From positions 54,434,933-54,498,932 of the forward strand of contig CM039462.1 in the NCBI GenBank assembly GCA_022414725.1: 64,000 nucleotides of DNA, given 5' to 3'. This DNA is from Microglena sp. YARC (taxonomy: Eukaryota > Chlorophyta > Chlorophyceae > Chlamydomonadales > Chlamydomonadaceae). A program made the position numbers and the translations under genes. Positions 1 through 11,065 of the stretch are shown piece after piece. The first letter of the stretch is position 1. Each line of letters starts with the position of its first letter. A model generated the notes under the pieces. The model had not been told where the DNA came from and searched no databases. It was given only the letters and a program-made list of their open reading frames with translations.

Positions 1-1035
1 GAAGGGAGCTCCCCACCCCACACCCACCACCCAGTGCATGCACAGCCCTCCCGTACGCGTGGGGAGCAGACACCCCTCCCCCTTCATCTCACCCTCATTG
101 CTTCGAAATTCCTCCCGTATGCGTATGGGAGCCCCCCACCCCCAACACCCACCAATACACCCAGTGCATGCACAGCCCTCCCGTACGCGTGGGGGAGCAG
201 ACACCCCTCCCCCTTCATCTCACCCTCAGTGTTTCGAAATTCCTCCCGTACGCGTATGGGAGCCCCCCACCCCCAACACCCACACAATACACCCCAGTGC
301 ATGCACAGCCCTCCCGTACGCGTGGGGGAGCAGACACCCGTCCCCCTTCATCCCACCCTCAGTGTTTAGAAATTCCTCCCGTACGCGAATGGGAGCCCCC
401 CACCACCCACCCACCCCCCACCCCCCACCCAATACACCCCAGTGCATGCACAGTCCTCCCGTACGCGAAGGGGAGCCCCCACCCCACACCCACCCCCAGT
501 GCATGCACAGCCCTCCCGTACGCGTGGGGGAGCAGACACCCCTCCCCTTCATCTCACCCTCCCCCACCCCCAACTCCAAACCCTCAGTGCTTCGAAATTC
601 CTCCCGTTCGCGTGGGGAGCATCCCCCTCCCTCCCCCTCCCTCCCCCAACCTCCCCCAACCCCAACCCCAACCCTAATTGCTTCGAAATTCCTCATGTTC
701 GCGTGGGGGAGCATCTCCCCCTCCCCCTCCCCCTCCCCCAACCCTAATTGCTTCGAAATTCCTCCCGTTCGCGTGGGGGAGCATCCCCCCTCCCCTCCCC
801 CCCCCCCCCCCAACCCCTCCCCCAACCCCAACCCCAACCCCTAATTGCTTCGAATTCCTCATGTTCGCGTGGGGGAGCATCCCCCCCCCCCTCCCCCTCC
901 CCCACCCAACTCCAACCCCTCAGTGCTTCGAAATTCCTCCCGTTCACGCGGGAGCATCCCCCCTCCCCCTCCCCCAACCCAACCCCTCAGTGCTTCGAAA
1001 TTTCCCGTACGCATGGGGCACGACCCCCCCCCCCC
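1..1035. repeat. GC-rich minisatellite pair at window edge
   Basis: Two related tandem repeats lie back to back. In the first part, to about 590, the word CAGTGCATGCACAG recurs at about 32, 162, 295, 440 and 497, giving a unit near 130 bases with one short unit. Each unit also carries TTCGAAATTCCTCCCGTACG. In the second part, about 590-1010, the unit shortens to about 70-90 bases and keeps the TTCGAAATTCCTC core followed by C-rich filler. Long proline-rich frames are open on both strands, but they follow from the C-rich repeat and I do not call them genes. The array runs off the left edge of the window. Confidence 0.85.
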
Positions 1036-1102
1036 CCGGGGGATCCCCAATTTCCTTTCGCGGAGTTCGCGCTCCACGTCCTGAGTGCCGTAGTTTGAGT
1101 GC

Positions 1103-1743
1103 CTAGATCCAGGTCAGCGCAGGAGATCTCTTTCCCACTAGCTCAGAGAAACTGCGTTTAATGCCTGGTACTTCATTAGGTCCTTCATGAGGTTTTTTAT
1201 CCGACCACTTTATGACAAGAGGAGCCGCCGATTCTTTGATATTCGACGCAGGCATAGGTGTCAGACCCTTCGGGCTCATGGTACTGTCACCGATGCTGTC
1301 ACAACGCGAAGCGAATATAACTTTAGGTGCTATACCACCCTTAGGTTGCGCTGCAGGATGCCTAGCAGGTTGCTCTCTCTTGCTTGTGCGCACAGCTGCT
1401 TCTGTGGCACTACGGGAGGTCTAGTAAGCTCCTCATGCTGCGCTTTTCGTCCTGGCTGCGCTGTTCGCCCAGGCTGGTTCTATGGCACTGCGCGAAGCTG
1501 CTCCTGCTGCTGCGCTATGCGCCCAGCTTGCGTATGTTGCGATGTTGTTGCCATGTTAAGTCCACGGACGACTACGGTTCTACGTTGTGCTGCTCCCTGC
1601 TGGTAAATATTATGGCTTAGATGGTTAACGCGTGTGTTTCTATTAGTAGGAGGGGCCCGAGATGCGAAATGGTGAATTGGGATGCGATGTGAATTAATTT
1701 CGTCGCTATCCTTCGGCCTCGTACAAAGAAATTGTGGTTGCAT
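1103..1743 (-). other. unrecognised interrupted reading frame
   Basis: Two minus-strand frames overlap in style but not in phase. The upstream one (1743-1480) is rich in Gln, Arg and Thr and stops at a TAG at 1480-1482. The downstream one (1393-1103) reads 96 residues with many Lys, Ser and Pro and no obvious domain. Base composition is more balanced than in the flanking repeats. It could be a broken gag-like region or a host exon, but I recognise no motif. A plus-strand frame of 139 residues covers the same bases and is Cys/Arg-rich, so even the coding strand is uncertain. Confidence 0.25.
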
Positions 1744-1799
1744 GTGAGCTGGATGGCTGGTGCGGTACCGGATTCATTGATCAGTAGAATCCGCGACCT

Positions 1800-2630
1800 T
1801 ACTGTCTATCTCCCATTCCTCTTGGCTGCAGGTTGGTTTGAGCCATAACTAACCATTTACCAACTATTAGGGCACTCCAAAAATGTGTGGCAAATGTCTG
1901 AACTGAAGTCCATGCCCAAGTACCTGCTCTAGGTGTAACCAAAGGGGCTCATACCACCCAACCAACTATAAATTAATTCAAACTTAATTTCTGACTCGTT
2001 CCTCGTGGCTACAGGTTGGTTTGAGCCATATCTAAACATATACCAACTCTTGGGGCCATCCAAAATGTTGGCAAATGTCTGAACTGAAGTCCTTGCCCAA
2101 GTACGTGCTCTAGGTGTAACCCCTAGGGAGCAGCTCAGCCAACCAACTATACATTAATTGAAACTTGATTTCTGACCCTTTCCTCATGGCTACAGGTTGG
2201 TTTGAGCCATATCTAAACATATAATAACTCTTGGGGACATCCAAAAATGTGTGGCAAATGTCGGAACTGAAGTCCTTGCCCAAGTACCTGCTTTAGATGT
2301 AACCCGCCCCTGGGGGGGCAGCTCAGCTAAAACCGGCGTGACATCTCCAATCGTGTTTTCTAATCTTGTCCTCCTGGTTATAGCTTTGTTAAAAAAAAAT
2401 TAACTACATACGAACTGTAGGGACCAACGAAAAGGTTATGGTGAGTCTCGTGATCGAAATACCTCCTCAAGTACCTACTATGGGTGTCACATTTGGGGAA
2501 TATGTGATCGAAAACCGTCGCGACAACTCCAATCTCTTTTCCTACTTTTGTCATCTTGGCTACCGCTTGGTTAACATTATATATAACGATATACGTAGTC
2601 TTGGGTCACAGTGATGAGGCATGGTGAGTC
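1800..2630. repeat. degenerate ~180-base tandem repeat
   Basis: About five diverged units run head to tail. The marker GGCTACAGGTTGGTTTGAGC, or a close variant, falls near 1824, 2011 and 2191, with weaker matches near 2373 and 2559, so the spacing is about 180-187 bases. A second marker, CTGAACTGAAGTCC, follows at a constant distance in the first three units. Divergence rises toward the right end. No coding potential is seen. Confidence 0.75.
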
Positions 2631-3449
2631 TTAAAAATAAAAAACTACCCCCCACACACACACACACACCATAGCAGAAAGGTGCATGACAACACCCACG
2701 GCAAAGTTGACGGATGCGTTCAATGCTGCAATGACATCCCTTGTGGCCGATTTCGGGAAATCAGTGTTTTGCAAAGAGGCGACCGGAAGTTTTAAATTAA
2801 AGTTCCCTTTGATATTCTTACATTTAGGCATGTTGCAAAGCAAGCAAGCTGACATCAGCGACCTTAGGAAGAAGTCAATGATTCCTCCTACGACCCTATC
2901 CAGCAGTGTGCGCAAACTGTGGTGACTACATTGGTGGCACGTCATGATAAAGCATTGGTAGCCATTCATTAAGTGCGACGACTGTGTCTATTACATAGCC
3001 AAACTCCTCACCACTTATTTAAAACCAGCAGTTGAGGCTCTTCGTCTTGCCTAGGCAATGCACCGTCTACAAAGGGGGGGGGGGGGGGGGGTAGGGGGAG
3101 GAGGGAGATAATGACGTTTGGCACATTAATGATATTATTCATAAACCACTCTTACTTGTATTTTCATAAGCCGTGAATGCTAAATTCTATATTCCGGTCA
3201 ATAACTGCCAGTTTTACACATTTTCCTTACATTAAAAAACATAAGATGTAAAATTGGTGTTTCTAAGTTGTTACACAATAGGGCAGTTTCATGCTCATAA
3301 GATTCGCTATATCCATTCTTATGAGCTCGAATTGAGCATATTTCGTCAAATTTGAACATATTGACCGAAATCTTATGTTTTTAATCATAAGATTGAACTT
3401 GTAAAAAATCAGAATACCCCTTAGAAGTGAACATAAGAATGGAAATCGG
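2631..3449. other. AT-rich stretch without a recognisable gene
   Basis: This holds a short CA microsatellite (about 2651-2668), small open frames on both strands around 2686-2969 with no known motif, an 18-base G run at 3074-3091, and AT-rich sequence. Near the right end the word CATAAG and its complement CTTATG recur several times. I see no gene. Confidence 0.5.
3313..3442. repeat. short inverted repeat, possible small fold-back element
   Basis: CCATTCTTATG at 3313-3323 is matched by its exact reverse complement CATAAGAATGG at 3432-3442. Between them lie further ATAAGAT/ATCTTAT pairs. It sits just beyond the 3' end of the decayed non-LTR element, so it may be a small inverted-repeat element or a chance palindrome in AT-rich DNA. 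Confidence 0.35.
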
Positions 3450-4256
3450 CCGGGAAGCAGGAACGCCCATTATAAGTTGAAGAGAGCAGAGGCTGTCTGT
3501 ATGGAGTGTAAGAGATTTGTCATAGTCAATGTTAAGAAGGGCTTGGTGGATGGTAACCAGTTCTGCCCTGTTGTTAGTTTTGGTGGCCCCTAATCCCCCA
3601 GGGTTGATGGTGTAGCTTTGTCGTGCAGCCGGGACATATACTGCAGCACCTGTTTTGCTAGGGTGCCCTGGTTTACCTTTTATTAGGCTACCATCCGTGT
3701 AGACCTGGAGGCCTGAGGAGGGGTTAGCTAGGTGGAGACAAGGGTGAGTAGTGGTAAGAAGAGAGGGAGGAGGGTGTTGGTGGAGCAGAGTTTGCCGGGG
3801 TTTTTTGACAAGAGATTTGAGTTTCCGGGGGTAGTTAATGACAATGTCAGAGGAGGTAAGAGTGGGAGGTGGTGAGATAGTAGAGGGCTCCCAGGATGAG
3901 GAGAGGCTTTGCATGTAGTATGTCCATTGGTCAATAAAATCTTGGAGTTTAGGAAAATAGGTATCTTGGCTGTGGGGGTTGCATATAAGGATGAGGTGCA
4001 GTTTTTGGGTGGAGGGTGGAGTGTGAGATTTGCTGCCAAGCCAGATTTCAGAGGTAGTATAAAATGCAGACTGTGGTCTAGAGTCAATATAGTGAATCCA
4101 TGAGTGGTGGAGAAGAGTTTTGTAGGGGGCAGCAAGGTCGTCAGGGAGGAGTATCAGGGTGCAGGTAGGGCTGAGAGTATTTTCAGCATGGTCAGCACTG
4201 GCTAGGGCCCACCTCAGAGCTTGGTGTGCTTGTGTAGTGGAGTTAGGAATGTCCAC
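3381..4256 (-). pseudogene. RNase H domain of non-LTR retrotransposon
   Basis: This frame encodes a ribonuclease H that would degrade the RNA strand of the RNA-DNA hybrid during retrotransposition. The signature is clear: LQVYTDGS with Asp at about residue 188, then NNRAELVTIHQAL with Glu at about 232, then LTLHTDSLCSLQLI with Asp at about 254. These are the first three carboxylates of the RNase H fold. The fourth conserved Asp/His segment is not seen; after about residue 265 the sequence becomes unrelated, so the domain is truncated at its C-terminus near 3450-3460. The first 140 residues are an undefined linker. The frame differs from that of the reverse transcriptase upstream, so at least one frameshift separates them. 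Confidence 0.85.
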
Positions 4257-4505
4257 CTGTGAGCCCCCAGTCCAGATGGTAAGAAAGGGGTCTTGGTTAG
4301 AGCCAAAGAGCTGAAGCAGGGCTGGTAGAAGAGAAGCTGGTAAGGCTTTGGTCGTAGCTAAGGGGGTTAGAAGTACGATGGTGAGTAATGCCTAGAGCAG
4401 CTGCTGTTTGGTAGAGGAAAGGAGAAAGAATGTTGGTGGCGGCAGGAGCAGCTCTGCATCTGGTGAAGAGGGCAGCTAAGTCAGTGTGATATGTCCCTCC
4501 TTGGG

Positions 4506-4788
4506 TCAGTTGGCTCCATTTGGTAGGGTGGTGATTTTTGAAGTGGTCATAGTTTTGTTTGAGAGAGGTGAGTCTGTCGTTGGGAATGTGCCCAAGACAG
4601 TGACCAGTGGGGTTATAAAGATATGAAACGTTGGTGTGTGTGTGTGTGGATTAGTCTTCCAGAGTAGTGAGGATGCCTGTTTGTATAATGTAGGCTGAGG
4701 GTGGTTGAATGTCTTAGTCTGGGTGCCTGTCGTGTGTGTCAATTTTCAGAAGTTTGTGAACAAGGTTATGGTTGTCAGCATGAAATCC
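4506..4788 (-). pseudogene. frameshifted linker between RT and RNase H
   Basis: The stretch joining the reverse transcriptase frame to the RNase H frame. One minus-strand frame is open from 4742 to 4506, but another frame gives a more protein-like run (NPTGHCLGHIPNDRLTS), so a frameshift lies inside. No zinc knuckle can be confirmed. It belongs to the same polyprotein remnant as its neighbours. Confidence 0.45.
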
Positions 4789-7275
4789 TCAAGAGGTGGC
4801 CCATTGGACTTGTTGTTGAAGGTTAGTGAGGTGGATGTCCTTCCTGGGGTTGAGGTGTGTGGTTGTTGGGGGAGTAGCTTTAAAAGTGTGGGTTAATTGG
4901 TCGTATGCTGGTTGTCCCACAAGTTCAACAAGGTGAGCCGCATGGTTAGATTGGGGTTTCCAATGTATGGTGGAGGTAGTGGAGGTAAGAGGTGTGCTGT
5001 GGTGGATGCTATATCCCAGGTTTGTGTAGGAGTTGATATGTTCGTTGTGCATAATGATTGGAGCCCATTGAACGTGGACAACAGTGGAGGTGACTAGTTT
5101 GTCGTCGTTGTAGGAGCGCTTGCCCCGGCAGTTCGTAATGTGCAGGGCTCTGTACTGGGATCCGTAGGAAAGGTGAAACAGGCGCGCCGGTGGTGCAGGT
5201 GCGCTGCTGTCGGGGGATATCATGGCCTCGCGGATCCTGTCAGGGTGTGAGGTTGGAGTTATTCTATATGCACGGCAAAATTTGGATGTGGAGGAGTGTC
5301 GGATCCAGGATTTGCACAAGTAGTGGCGTGCTGACCATGTGGCATCACTGCTGGGGAAGCCCCATGCTTGGTGCGCGTGACTGCCTGTGATCTGCGTGGG
5401 CCACGCCCACCATTGGTTTCCTTCCAGGTCCCCAGTGGGATCCGCCTCGTAGTCTGCGTCAGTAACGGTGGCGTGAGGTTGGTAGCGCTGGGTGAGTGGG
5501 GTGGAGGGTTCAATAGGAGCAGGAGATTTAACGTTATCGGTTGTGTTCTGCGCAATTCCGTAACCGGGCGCAAGTTGTCGGTGTGAGAGGGGAAGTGGGT
5601 CAGAGTGTATTGGAGAGGCGACAGTTTGGAGGGAGGAGAGGTGAGCGGTGAGGCGGTTCAGGGATCGTTTGTGGTGTTTAGTAACTTTGTGTAAGGTGAT
5701 AAGGGAGAGATCTGCAGTGCTGACAAGGTGAGTTCCCATGGGGGTGACCAGGTCGTGGTATGAATAGATGTCCAAGTCATGAAATGGAGTCATGAGTGAG
5801 ACAGGAATTGCCTGTGGAGGGAGAGGGAGAGGGTGTATGGTAAGTTTGTCGAGAAGTTCTGTGTCATTCCAATAAATTGTTATGTCAGATTTTTTAATAA
5901 TTTCCAGCTGGCGGGCTAGGGACATATATTTAAGTTGCTTGCGGGAGAGAGAGAGAGGATCTAGAGTGGTCATGGTGGAAGTTGATTTGTTAAGGAGAGC
6001 TCTGGTGAGGATTCCCAGGTGACCTTGGTCGTTCATGGACTGGGTGAGGGCTATTTCAGTAATCTGGGTATATTCAGTGAGTAGAGAGGGCACCCCTAGT
6101 CCTGCCTCTGTTTTGGGGAGGTGGAGTGCTCTTGTCGGAAAAGATCTAGGGAGGGAGCAGCATAGTTTAACAGTTTTTAATAGTGCTCCGTCAATGACAT
6201 GAATGTCGGTTAGTGAGAAGGGAGCTACTATCATGGGGTATTTAATAGCTGCTCTGACACATTGTGAAATTATTCGTAAGCATTGGGTGGGGGTTGCCTT
6301 GTTTTTAGCTTTGGTGAGGATACTCAAACCTTTTGTTGTGAATGGTTTCAATAGTAGAGTGGAGTTGAGTTTTCCAATTAGCAAGGTAAGTGAGATGTGA
6401 ACCCCCAAGTATTTGTAGGCTTGGTCTGGCGGCTGGTAGGTAGCATAGGAATTTCCTAGGGGAATTTTATCTAGCCTTTGTTTGAGTGTGTTGTTGTGAG
6501 TAGGTTGTGAGGGGTGTGATTTTGGGAGTATGCCACTGACCACACATTTATAGGCGGTAAGAGGAATGCCCGACCAGATGCTAAAAGTTTGGACTTTACC
6601 ACATTGGATACGAAGGTCCTCTGAGCTGCCGGTTAGGACAGCAGTGTCGTCAGCATACCCCAAGCTGCTAGTGTGATTTGCATCTGCTGTTTTGGAGGGT
6701 AGGGATGCTGCTCTGTATCTTCGTCCCCCAGAACGGAGCCATCTGTGTAGGGGTTCTAGAAAGATAATGAAGAGTAAGGGGGTGAGAGTGTCTCCCTGTA
6801 TGGTGCCCCTGGTGATGGGGATGGGGGAGCCAACAAGAGAGGTCCAGAGTTTGGCTACTGCATTGTTAAGGCCTATTGGCCTGTAGTTTTGAGGTAAGCA
6901 AGGATCTGATTTTTTGTAGAGCATGACTGTGTGTGAAGTTTTCCAGCAGTTGTGTTTCTCCCAGATCCATACTAGCTGCATGAGTTTGTGAATTATGAGG
7001 TGCATTTCTTGTGGGAGGCACATAAGTAGTTCATTAGGTATGCCGTCTGGGCCTGTGGCTTTGTTGGTGGAGAGTTTCCTAATACATTCAGCATAGGTGG
7101 TTGAGGAGGAGAGAAAGGTGTAAGGAGAGGCAGTGTTTTGTATGGAGTTGGCTGGAGTTTCCAAGTGGTATTTATCTGTGTGTGTTTCCCATGGAGGGGG
7201 GGTGGCATGTCGTGTATAGTCATCTGAGATGGGGGGAGTGGGAGGTGACATAAGTTTTCCCATGTGTTTAGTCAT
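4789..7275 (-). pseudogene. non-LTR reverse transcriptase with palm deletion
   Basis: An 828-codon frame encoding the polymerase core that would copy element RNA at the target site. Recognisable blocks are ATGPDGIPNELL (residues ~73-84), QNYRPIGLNNAVAKLW (~129-144), GTIQGDTLTPLLFIIF (~157-172) and the catalytic LGYADDTAVLTGS (~205-217). The distance from YRPI to QGD is only about 26 residues. In functional non-LTR enzymes this interval is much longer and contains motif A with the first catalytic Asp; here motif A is absent, so an in-frame deletion near residue 144 (about 6843) has removed it. The frame otherwise stays open through a long thumb and linker region ending at 4789. The enzyme cannot be active as encoded. 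Confidence 0.9.
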
Positions 7276-7983
7276 AACTTCCAGGAGACCCTGGGTGCTG
7301 GTGCTAAGTGTGTTTGTGGATGATTAGAGCAGTGGGTGTGTGTGTAATTTTCAGGAGAGAAAATGTACCTGTGAGTTTGTCGTGCCTGTGTGCTGAGGCG
7401 GCGTCGGAATTTCTTGGTGGAGGCGGTTGCTCTCTCCTCTTTGAGTGCAGCCTGCATGTGACGTAGGTCTGTAATACTTTGTTTAATATCAGCAGTTAGA
7501 GAGAGACAGTAGTCAGACATGAGTAAGTTTTGTAAGTGCTGTTGTATTTTAATTTTAGTGGTAGGTGAGTATGTGCCTGCCGTGTGAGGTGTATGTGCTT
7601 CTAAGTTCCATGTATTGTTGTTGGTCAAGGTGGATGGAGGCTGTTCGGAGTGCTTTAATGTGTTTAATATGGTAGTAAAGACGTCTGTAGGTTTTAGCAG
7701 TTTGTCGGGGCAAAAAGGTGCCTGGTGTGCTAGGCTTGGTGGGTCAGGTGTGAGTCATGATGGAGAGAGCTTGGTGAAGAGTGATCATGAGATGATCTGT
7801 CATGCTGTTAAGGTCTTCTGGTATGGTGGTTGTGAGTTCTTGCCTAATAGATTGAATGTGTGCAGATGTTTTATCTTCTCCCAGTAAAGTTTGCGCTATA
7901 GTCAAGGCTTTATCTATGTTAGTGTGGCTGTGCTGAAATTGATGGAGAAATTGATTAGAGATGGCCTCTTTAGCTTTGGCCAT
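7272..7983 (-). pseudogene. pol region between endonuclease and RT
   Basis: Charged, Gln/Thr-rich sequence linking endonuclease and reverse transcriptase. One frame is open from 7983 to a TGA at 7744-7746, then continues readable to about 7580. A second frame covers 7628-7272, after which the reading returns to the first frame at 7275 in the RT. Two compensating frameshifts and one stop are therefore needed to read it as a single protein. No catalytic motif is expected here and none is seen. Confidence 0.6.
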
Positions 7984-8004
7984 GTCTTGTTGCTTGAGGG
8001 GAAG

Positions 8005-8223
8005 CTACAGTTGAGGTGTTGGATTGTGAGGTGGTGTGTCAAGGTTAGGAGGGGGAAAGAGAGAGGAGGTAATTTGTTGTTCCAGGGTCAAGTGCTCAAG
8101 TGTGTCTCCCATTTGGTGTGTGGTTTCTGTCACCGTGGATGCAGTTGGAGGGTTGATGAGAATGATGTCATCTATCCTGCTGCCGTAAGAAGTGTTGTCT
8201 GAGTAAGTATAGGGACGTGCCAA
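8005..8223 (-). pseudogene. APE-like endonuclease C-terminal remnant
   Basis: The segment YSDNTSYGSRIDDIILI matches the conserved S-R-I-D-x-I strand near the C-terminus of apurinic-type endonucleases of non-LTR retrotransposons, which nick target DNA to prime reverse transcription. The following S-D-H catalytic block is not intact; I see only P-P-H-N-P before a TAG at 8005-8007. It is in the same frame as the next piece (7983-7744). The N-terminal catalytic half cannot be recognised upstream. Confidence 0.6.
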
Positions 8224-9060
8224 GCTTAATTCCTTAGTGTAGTGGTGTGAGGATGGGCTGGGATGTGTGTTTGGGAGTTTCTGTGGCTAGTGAGAAAGCC
8301 TAAGTGAGATTTCCTTTTAGCCTGGTAGGAGTTGACTAGAGGAGTGTGTAATTACCGGTTACTTTGTTAAAGTAGTCGCCTTCTAGATCCCAGTCATGTT
8401 GAGTGTAGTTAGTGACATTTGTATTGAGGTTTATGGAGAACTGTAGGACATCTTTGTAGTCCAGGGCCTTGTATCCGAGGTAGGTGTTAATAGAGTGAAT
8501 TTGACAGTGAGAGGCTATTTGAGGTTCCCAATAACAAGAGCTGTTTACAAAGGTGTAACGGGGTCTGGAAGTAGGTTTGCCTCCCCTAGGGGCTGTTTCC
8601 CAGGTGGTATGAGTCAAATTCTTAAGTCCTGAGTGCAAGATTTCCTATTAGGTTCACAGCTAAAATTCTGCTTTGCAAAGGAGTTGAAAAGAAAGAAGCT
8701 ATTCACAGTTGGTTTATCAATAGAGGGTGTACAGTGTTTAGTACATCCTATGATCCAGCAAATAATCAGAGAGAGGCGAACAGTCAGAGAAGTGCTGTAA
8801 AAGTCTATGACTAAGGAGCAGGAAGTCACTGTGGTTGCACAGAAAATCTCTATGGCTTCCTCCATACCGTCTTCTTGACCTCCTTCCACTGGCTGCTGGT
8901 CGTTGGCTGGTTACTGGGCTGGCTGGGTCCAGCTGCTGGGGCGGGGGTGGCTGCCTGTGAAATTAAAAGTATAATTATGTGGTTGCTGCCTATGAAGCTG
9001 TGAATTGCTGAGGAAGGAAATTTGAGAGTGGTTTACCTTTAAGGGGGTGTAGGTCTGGAG
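8224..9060 (-). other. probable 5' region of the non-LTR element, unresolved
   Basis: Two unlabelled minus-strand frames (8638-8336, 100 residues; 8889-8614, 91 residues) occupy the place where the endonuclease N-terminus and any first ORF should be. Neither shows a zinc knuckle, coiled coil or endonuclease motif that I recognise. The boundary with the chromovirus LTR region to the right is not visible, so element assignment here is a guess from position. Confidence 0.3.
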
Positions 9061-9530
9061 CAGGTCCATCCCGGTGGCGTCACAGGCAAGTCCAATCCCT
9101 GGATGGAGGGCGAGGTTAAGCTCATCATTAGCCGTGGGCCATAGGGCTGAGCTTTGGCCAGAGAGGAGAGGGCATGGAATGTAGCAGCTCAGGATGCTTA
9201 CAGCAGCTTGGGGGTTAGTCTAGGGAACGGGCTACGTGATGTGTGATTACGTGTATGGTATGGTGATATGGGTAAGCTAGCAGAACAGGTGGGGTGTTAC
9301 CTAAGTAGAGGATGTCGAGTAGCTTGGGTGGAACGTCTTCGTGGTAGGAGTAGAAGGGTTCGTTCCGAGTAGCTCGTGTCTATGTATTCAACGTACGCGT
9401 TGAGAGCAATGAGGCAGTACATGGGTATGGTACTGTATCATGTGCGTTCGTCACGTGGCTTACGGGTACGGTGTACCCGTATGCCTTGCTGGACGGCCAG
9501 AGTACCCGTGAAGGGTTCTGTACCGGTACA
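9061..9530 (-). mobile_element. presumed 3' LTR of chromovirus, outer end undefined
   Basis: On the minus strand a purine tract is followed at once by TGTACCGGTACAG at 9530, a typical TG start of an LTR. The LTR would run left from 9530. No second LTR exists in the window, because the element is cut inside its integrase at 11064, so the left end cannot be fixed by comparison; 9061 is only a nominal limit. The first 12 bases, 9519-9530, form the perfect palindrome TGTACCGGTACA. Confidence 0.5.
9461..9481. repeat. perfect hairpin in presumed LTR
   Basis: TACGGGTAC at 9461-9469 and GTACCCGTA at 9473-9481 form a 9-base stem with a 3-base loop. It lies about 50 bases inside the presumed LTR start. 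A role as protein-binding site or RNA structure is possible but unproven. Confidence 0.5.
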
Positions 9531-9546
9531 CTCCCCCCCCTCAAGA
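9531..9546 (-). other. polypurine tract of chromovirus
   Basis: The minus strand reads TTGAGGGGGGGGAG immediately before the presumed LTR start TGTACC. Such a tract primes plus-strand DNA synthesis in LTR retrotransposons. Its place, downstream of the pol and chromodomain remnants and directly abutting a TG terminus, supports the call. Confidence 0.7.
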
Positions 9547-9699
9547 AGAGATGCAGACCCCGCATTTGATCGTAATAAAGGTGGGATGAGAATACCAGTC
9601 ATTGTCGTATTTGTCGTGCTCAAAATATACTTGATGAAACAAGTTGGTTTCGGAGAGAACCATTTAACATCCCTTTCGAGTACTCCGAGTATGATAGCT

Positions 9700-9945
9700 T
9701 TATAGATAAAGCAATCTTACTGCCGTGTCGTATGCGTCGAGTGCGATGGGTGGGTGATGGGCCCATTTTTTCGACGTACGTCCGGACACAACGGGCGTAA
9801 CACGGGACTGCCGTGCATCGACGACGTGAGGAGCACTTTTCTTGACCGCCTTGGCGAGTTCCCAAGTGTCTTGCTCAATACCGAAGTCTTGCCATCGGAC
9901 CAAGTATTCGAGACGTCGCTTGATTGCTAGATGTGCCGATGACAT
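9700..9945 (-). pseudogene. chromodomain at C-terminus of gypsy integrase
   Basis: The residues KRRLEYLVRWQDFGIEQDTW match the chromodomain core (Y-L-V-K-W ... E-x-T-W-E) that many Ty3/gypsy chromoviruses fuse to the integrase to steer insertion to particular chromatin. The frame differs from the integrase frame, and the segment between 10006 and 9945, which reads APIWNIQCIMRE in yet another frame, is the expected N-terminal strand of the same domain. So one or two frameshifts separate the domain from the integrase. The purine tract and LTR start follow downstream. Confidence 0.8.
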
Positions 9946-10005
9946 GCGACTTCTCGCGCATGATGCATTGGATATTCCAAATAGGAGCGCCGTCGGAGTC
10001 GAACT

Positions 10006-11064
10006 CTAGCGGTTGTCCAACATGGACAACGCCATCAGAGCGCCAGTGCTTGATTCAATCCACGTGAAACACGGGTGGATGCGCATCATCTTAGGCAAGG
10101 CTAAGCGGCACGCCGTGACTTGGCCGACGACTCCAGTCTGCTCGACGCGCGGACTAATGCATTCTGTGATCGTATAAGGGCCAACAAAACGAGGTGTAAA
10201 TTGTGGTTTACCCGTTGCTTTAAACTTCATATTGCGGGTGGACAGGAGAACCTTATCACCAAGCTTGAAGAAAATCTCCGTTCGTCGTTTATCGTAATGA
10301 GCTTTCTGCCGATCTTGAGCGGCTTGCATGCATGCTTTGCATCGATCCTGCCGTTCAATGTGATCGGCCCACCAATTGTTGGCAGCCGGACATTTCGATT
10401 CGACTTCCGCCTTGAGTGGCGTCGTAGGGTCGTAGCCAAGGTACGCCCGAAAGGGGGTGTTCTGAATGGACTGTTGGTAGGAATTGTTTATCGCAAACTC
10501 CACCAATGCCAGGGATTTATCCCAATCGTCATGGTATGGCCCCACGTAGTGGCGAATCATGTCCTCGATGACTCGGTTCATTCGTTCAGTATGACCGTCA
10601 GTCTGCGGATGGAACTCTGTCAAAAACGCTTGTCGCGTGCCCATTAATCGATGAAGAGCCACGCCGAAATGGCCTGTGAATCGCGCGTCGCGATCACTGA
10701 GGAGTTTCTTTGGGATACCATGATATCGGATGACACGATTGAGGTACAGGGAAGCGAATTCCTCTGCATTAATTGTAGTATGAAAAGATTCGACATGAAC
10801 CATTTTAGACAACTTGTCGACGAAAACAGCGATGGCATCATGGCCAGACGTTGTTGGCGGAAGCGCCGTAATAAGGTCCGTGGAGACGCACTCCCATATT
10901 TTTTTAGGAATTTCTACGGGAACCATGGTACCGTTTGGCTTCGCGTTTCCGGGTTTGTTTGTTTGGCACTTATGGCACTGCTGGACGAAGGCAGTCACGT
11001 CTGCCGTGACTTTAGCCCAAGTAAAAGTGCGTGTGACGAGTTCCAACGTCTTGGTGCGACCGCG
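10006..11064 (-). pseudogene. Ty3/gypsy chromovirus integrase, N-terminally truncated
   Basis: The integrase would join element cDNA to the genome. Counting from the first Met at 11097, residues 41-44 are C-H-K-C, the second half of the HHCC zinc finger. The catalytic core follows with Asp in VSTDLI (~74), Asp in LLSDRDARF (~135) and Glu in GHTERMNR (~171), so the D-D-E triad is intact. A GPY/F-type segment (FVGPYTITE) follows. The two zinc-finger histidines are missing because the sequence left of residue 12 is satellite DNA: the first 11 residues come from the ACCAC repeat. The element is therefore truncated near 11064, and RT, RNase H and protease are absent from this window. Confidence 0.92.
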
Positions 11065-11065
11065 C

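Larger units (their letters stand above)
3450..8890 (-). mobile_element. decayed non-LTR retrotransposon (EN-RT-RNase H)
   Basis: Reading on the minus strand from about 8.9 to 3.45 kb, the order is an endonuclease C-terminal remnant, a reverse transcriptase, a long C-terminal region and an RNase H domain. This is the layout of non-LTR elements that carry RNase H. The polyprotein is broken by at least two stops, several frameshifts and an internal deletion that removes part of the polymerase palm. I cannot place either terminus exactly: there is no clear poly-A or short-repeat tail at 3.45 kb and no clear 5' start. Codon choice and low GC resemble the flanks, suggesting an old resident copy. 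No target-site duplication is visible. Confidence 0.85.

Noticed and set aside
1..1035. Proline-rich cell-wall protein gene
   Set aside because: Both strands and several frames are open across a C-rich minisatellite; no signal peptide, and codon pattern equals repeat pattern.
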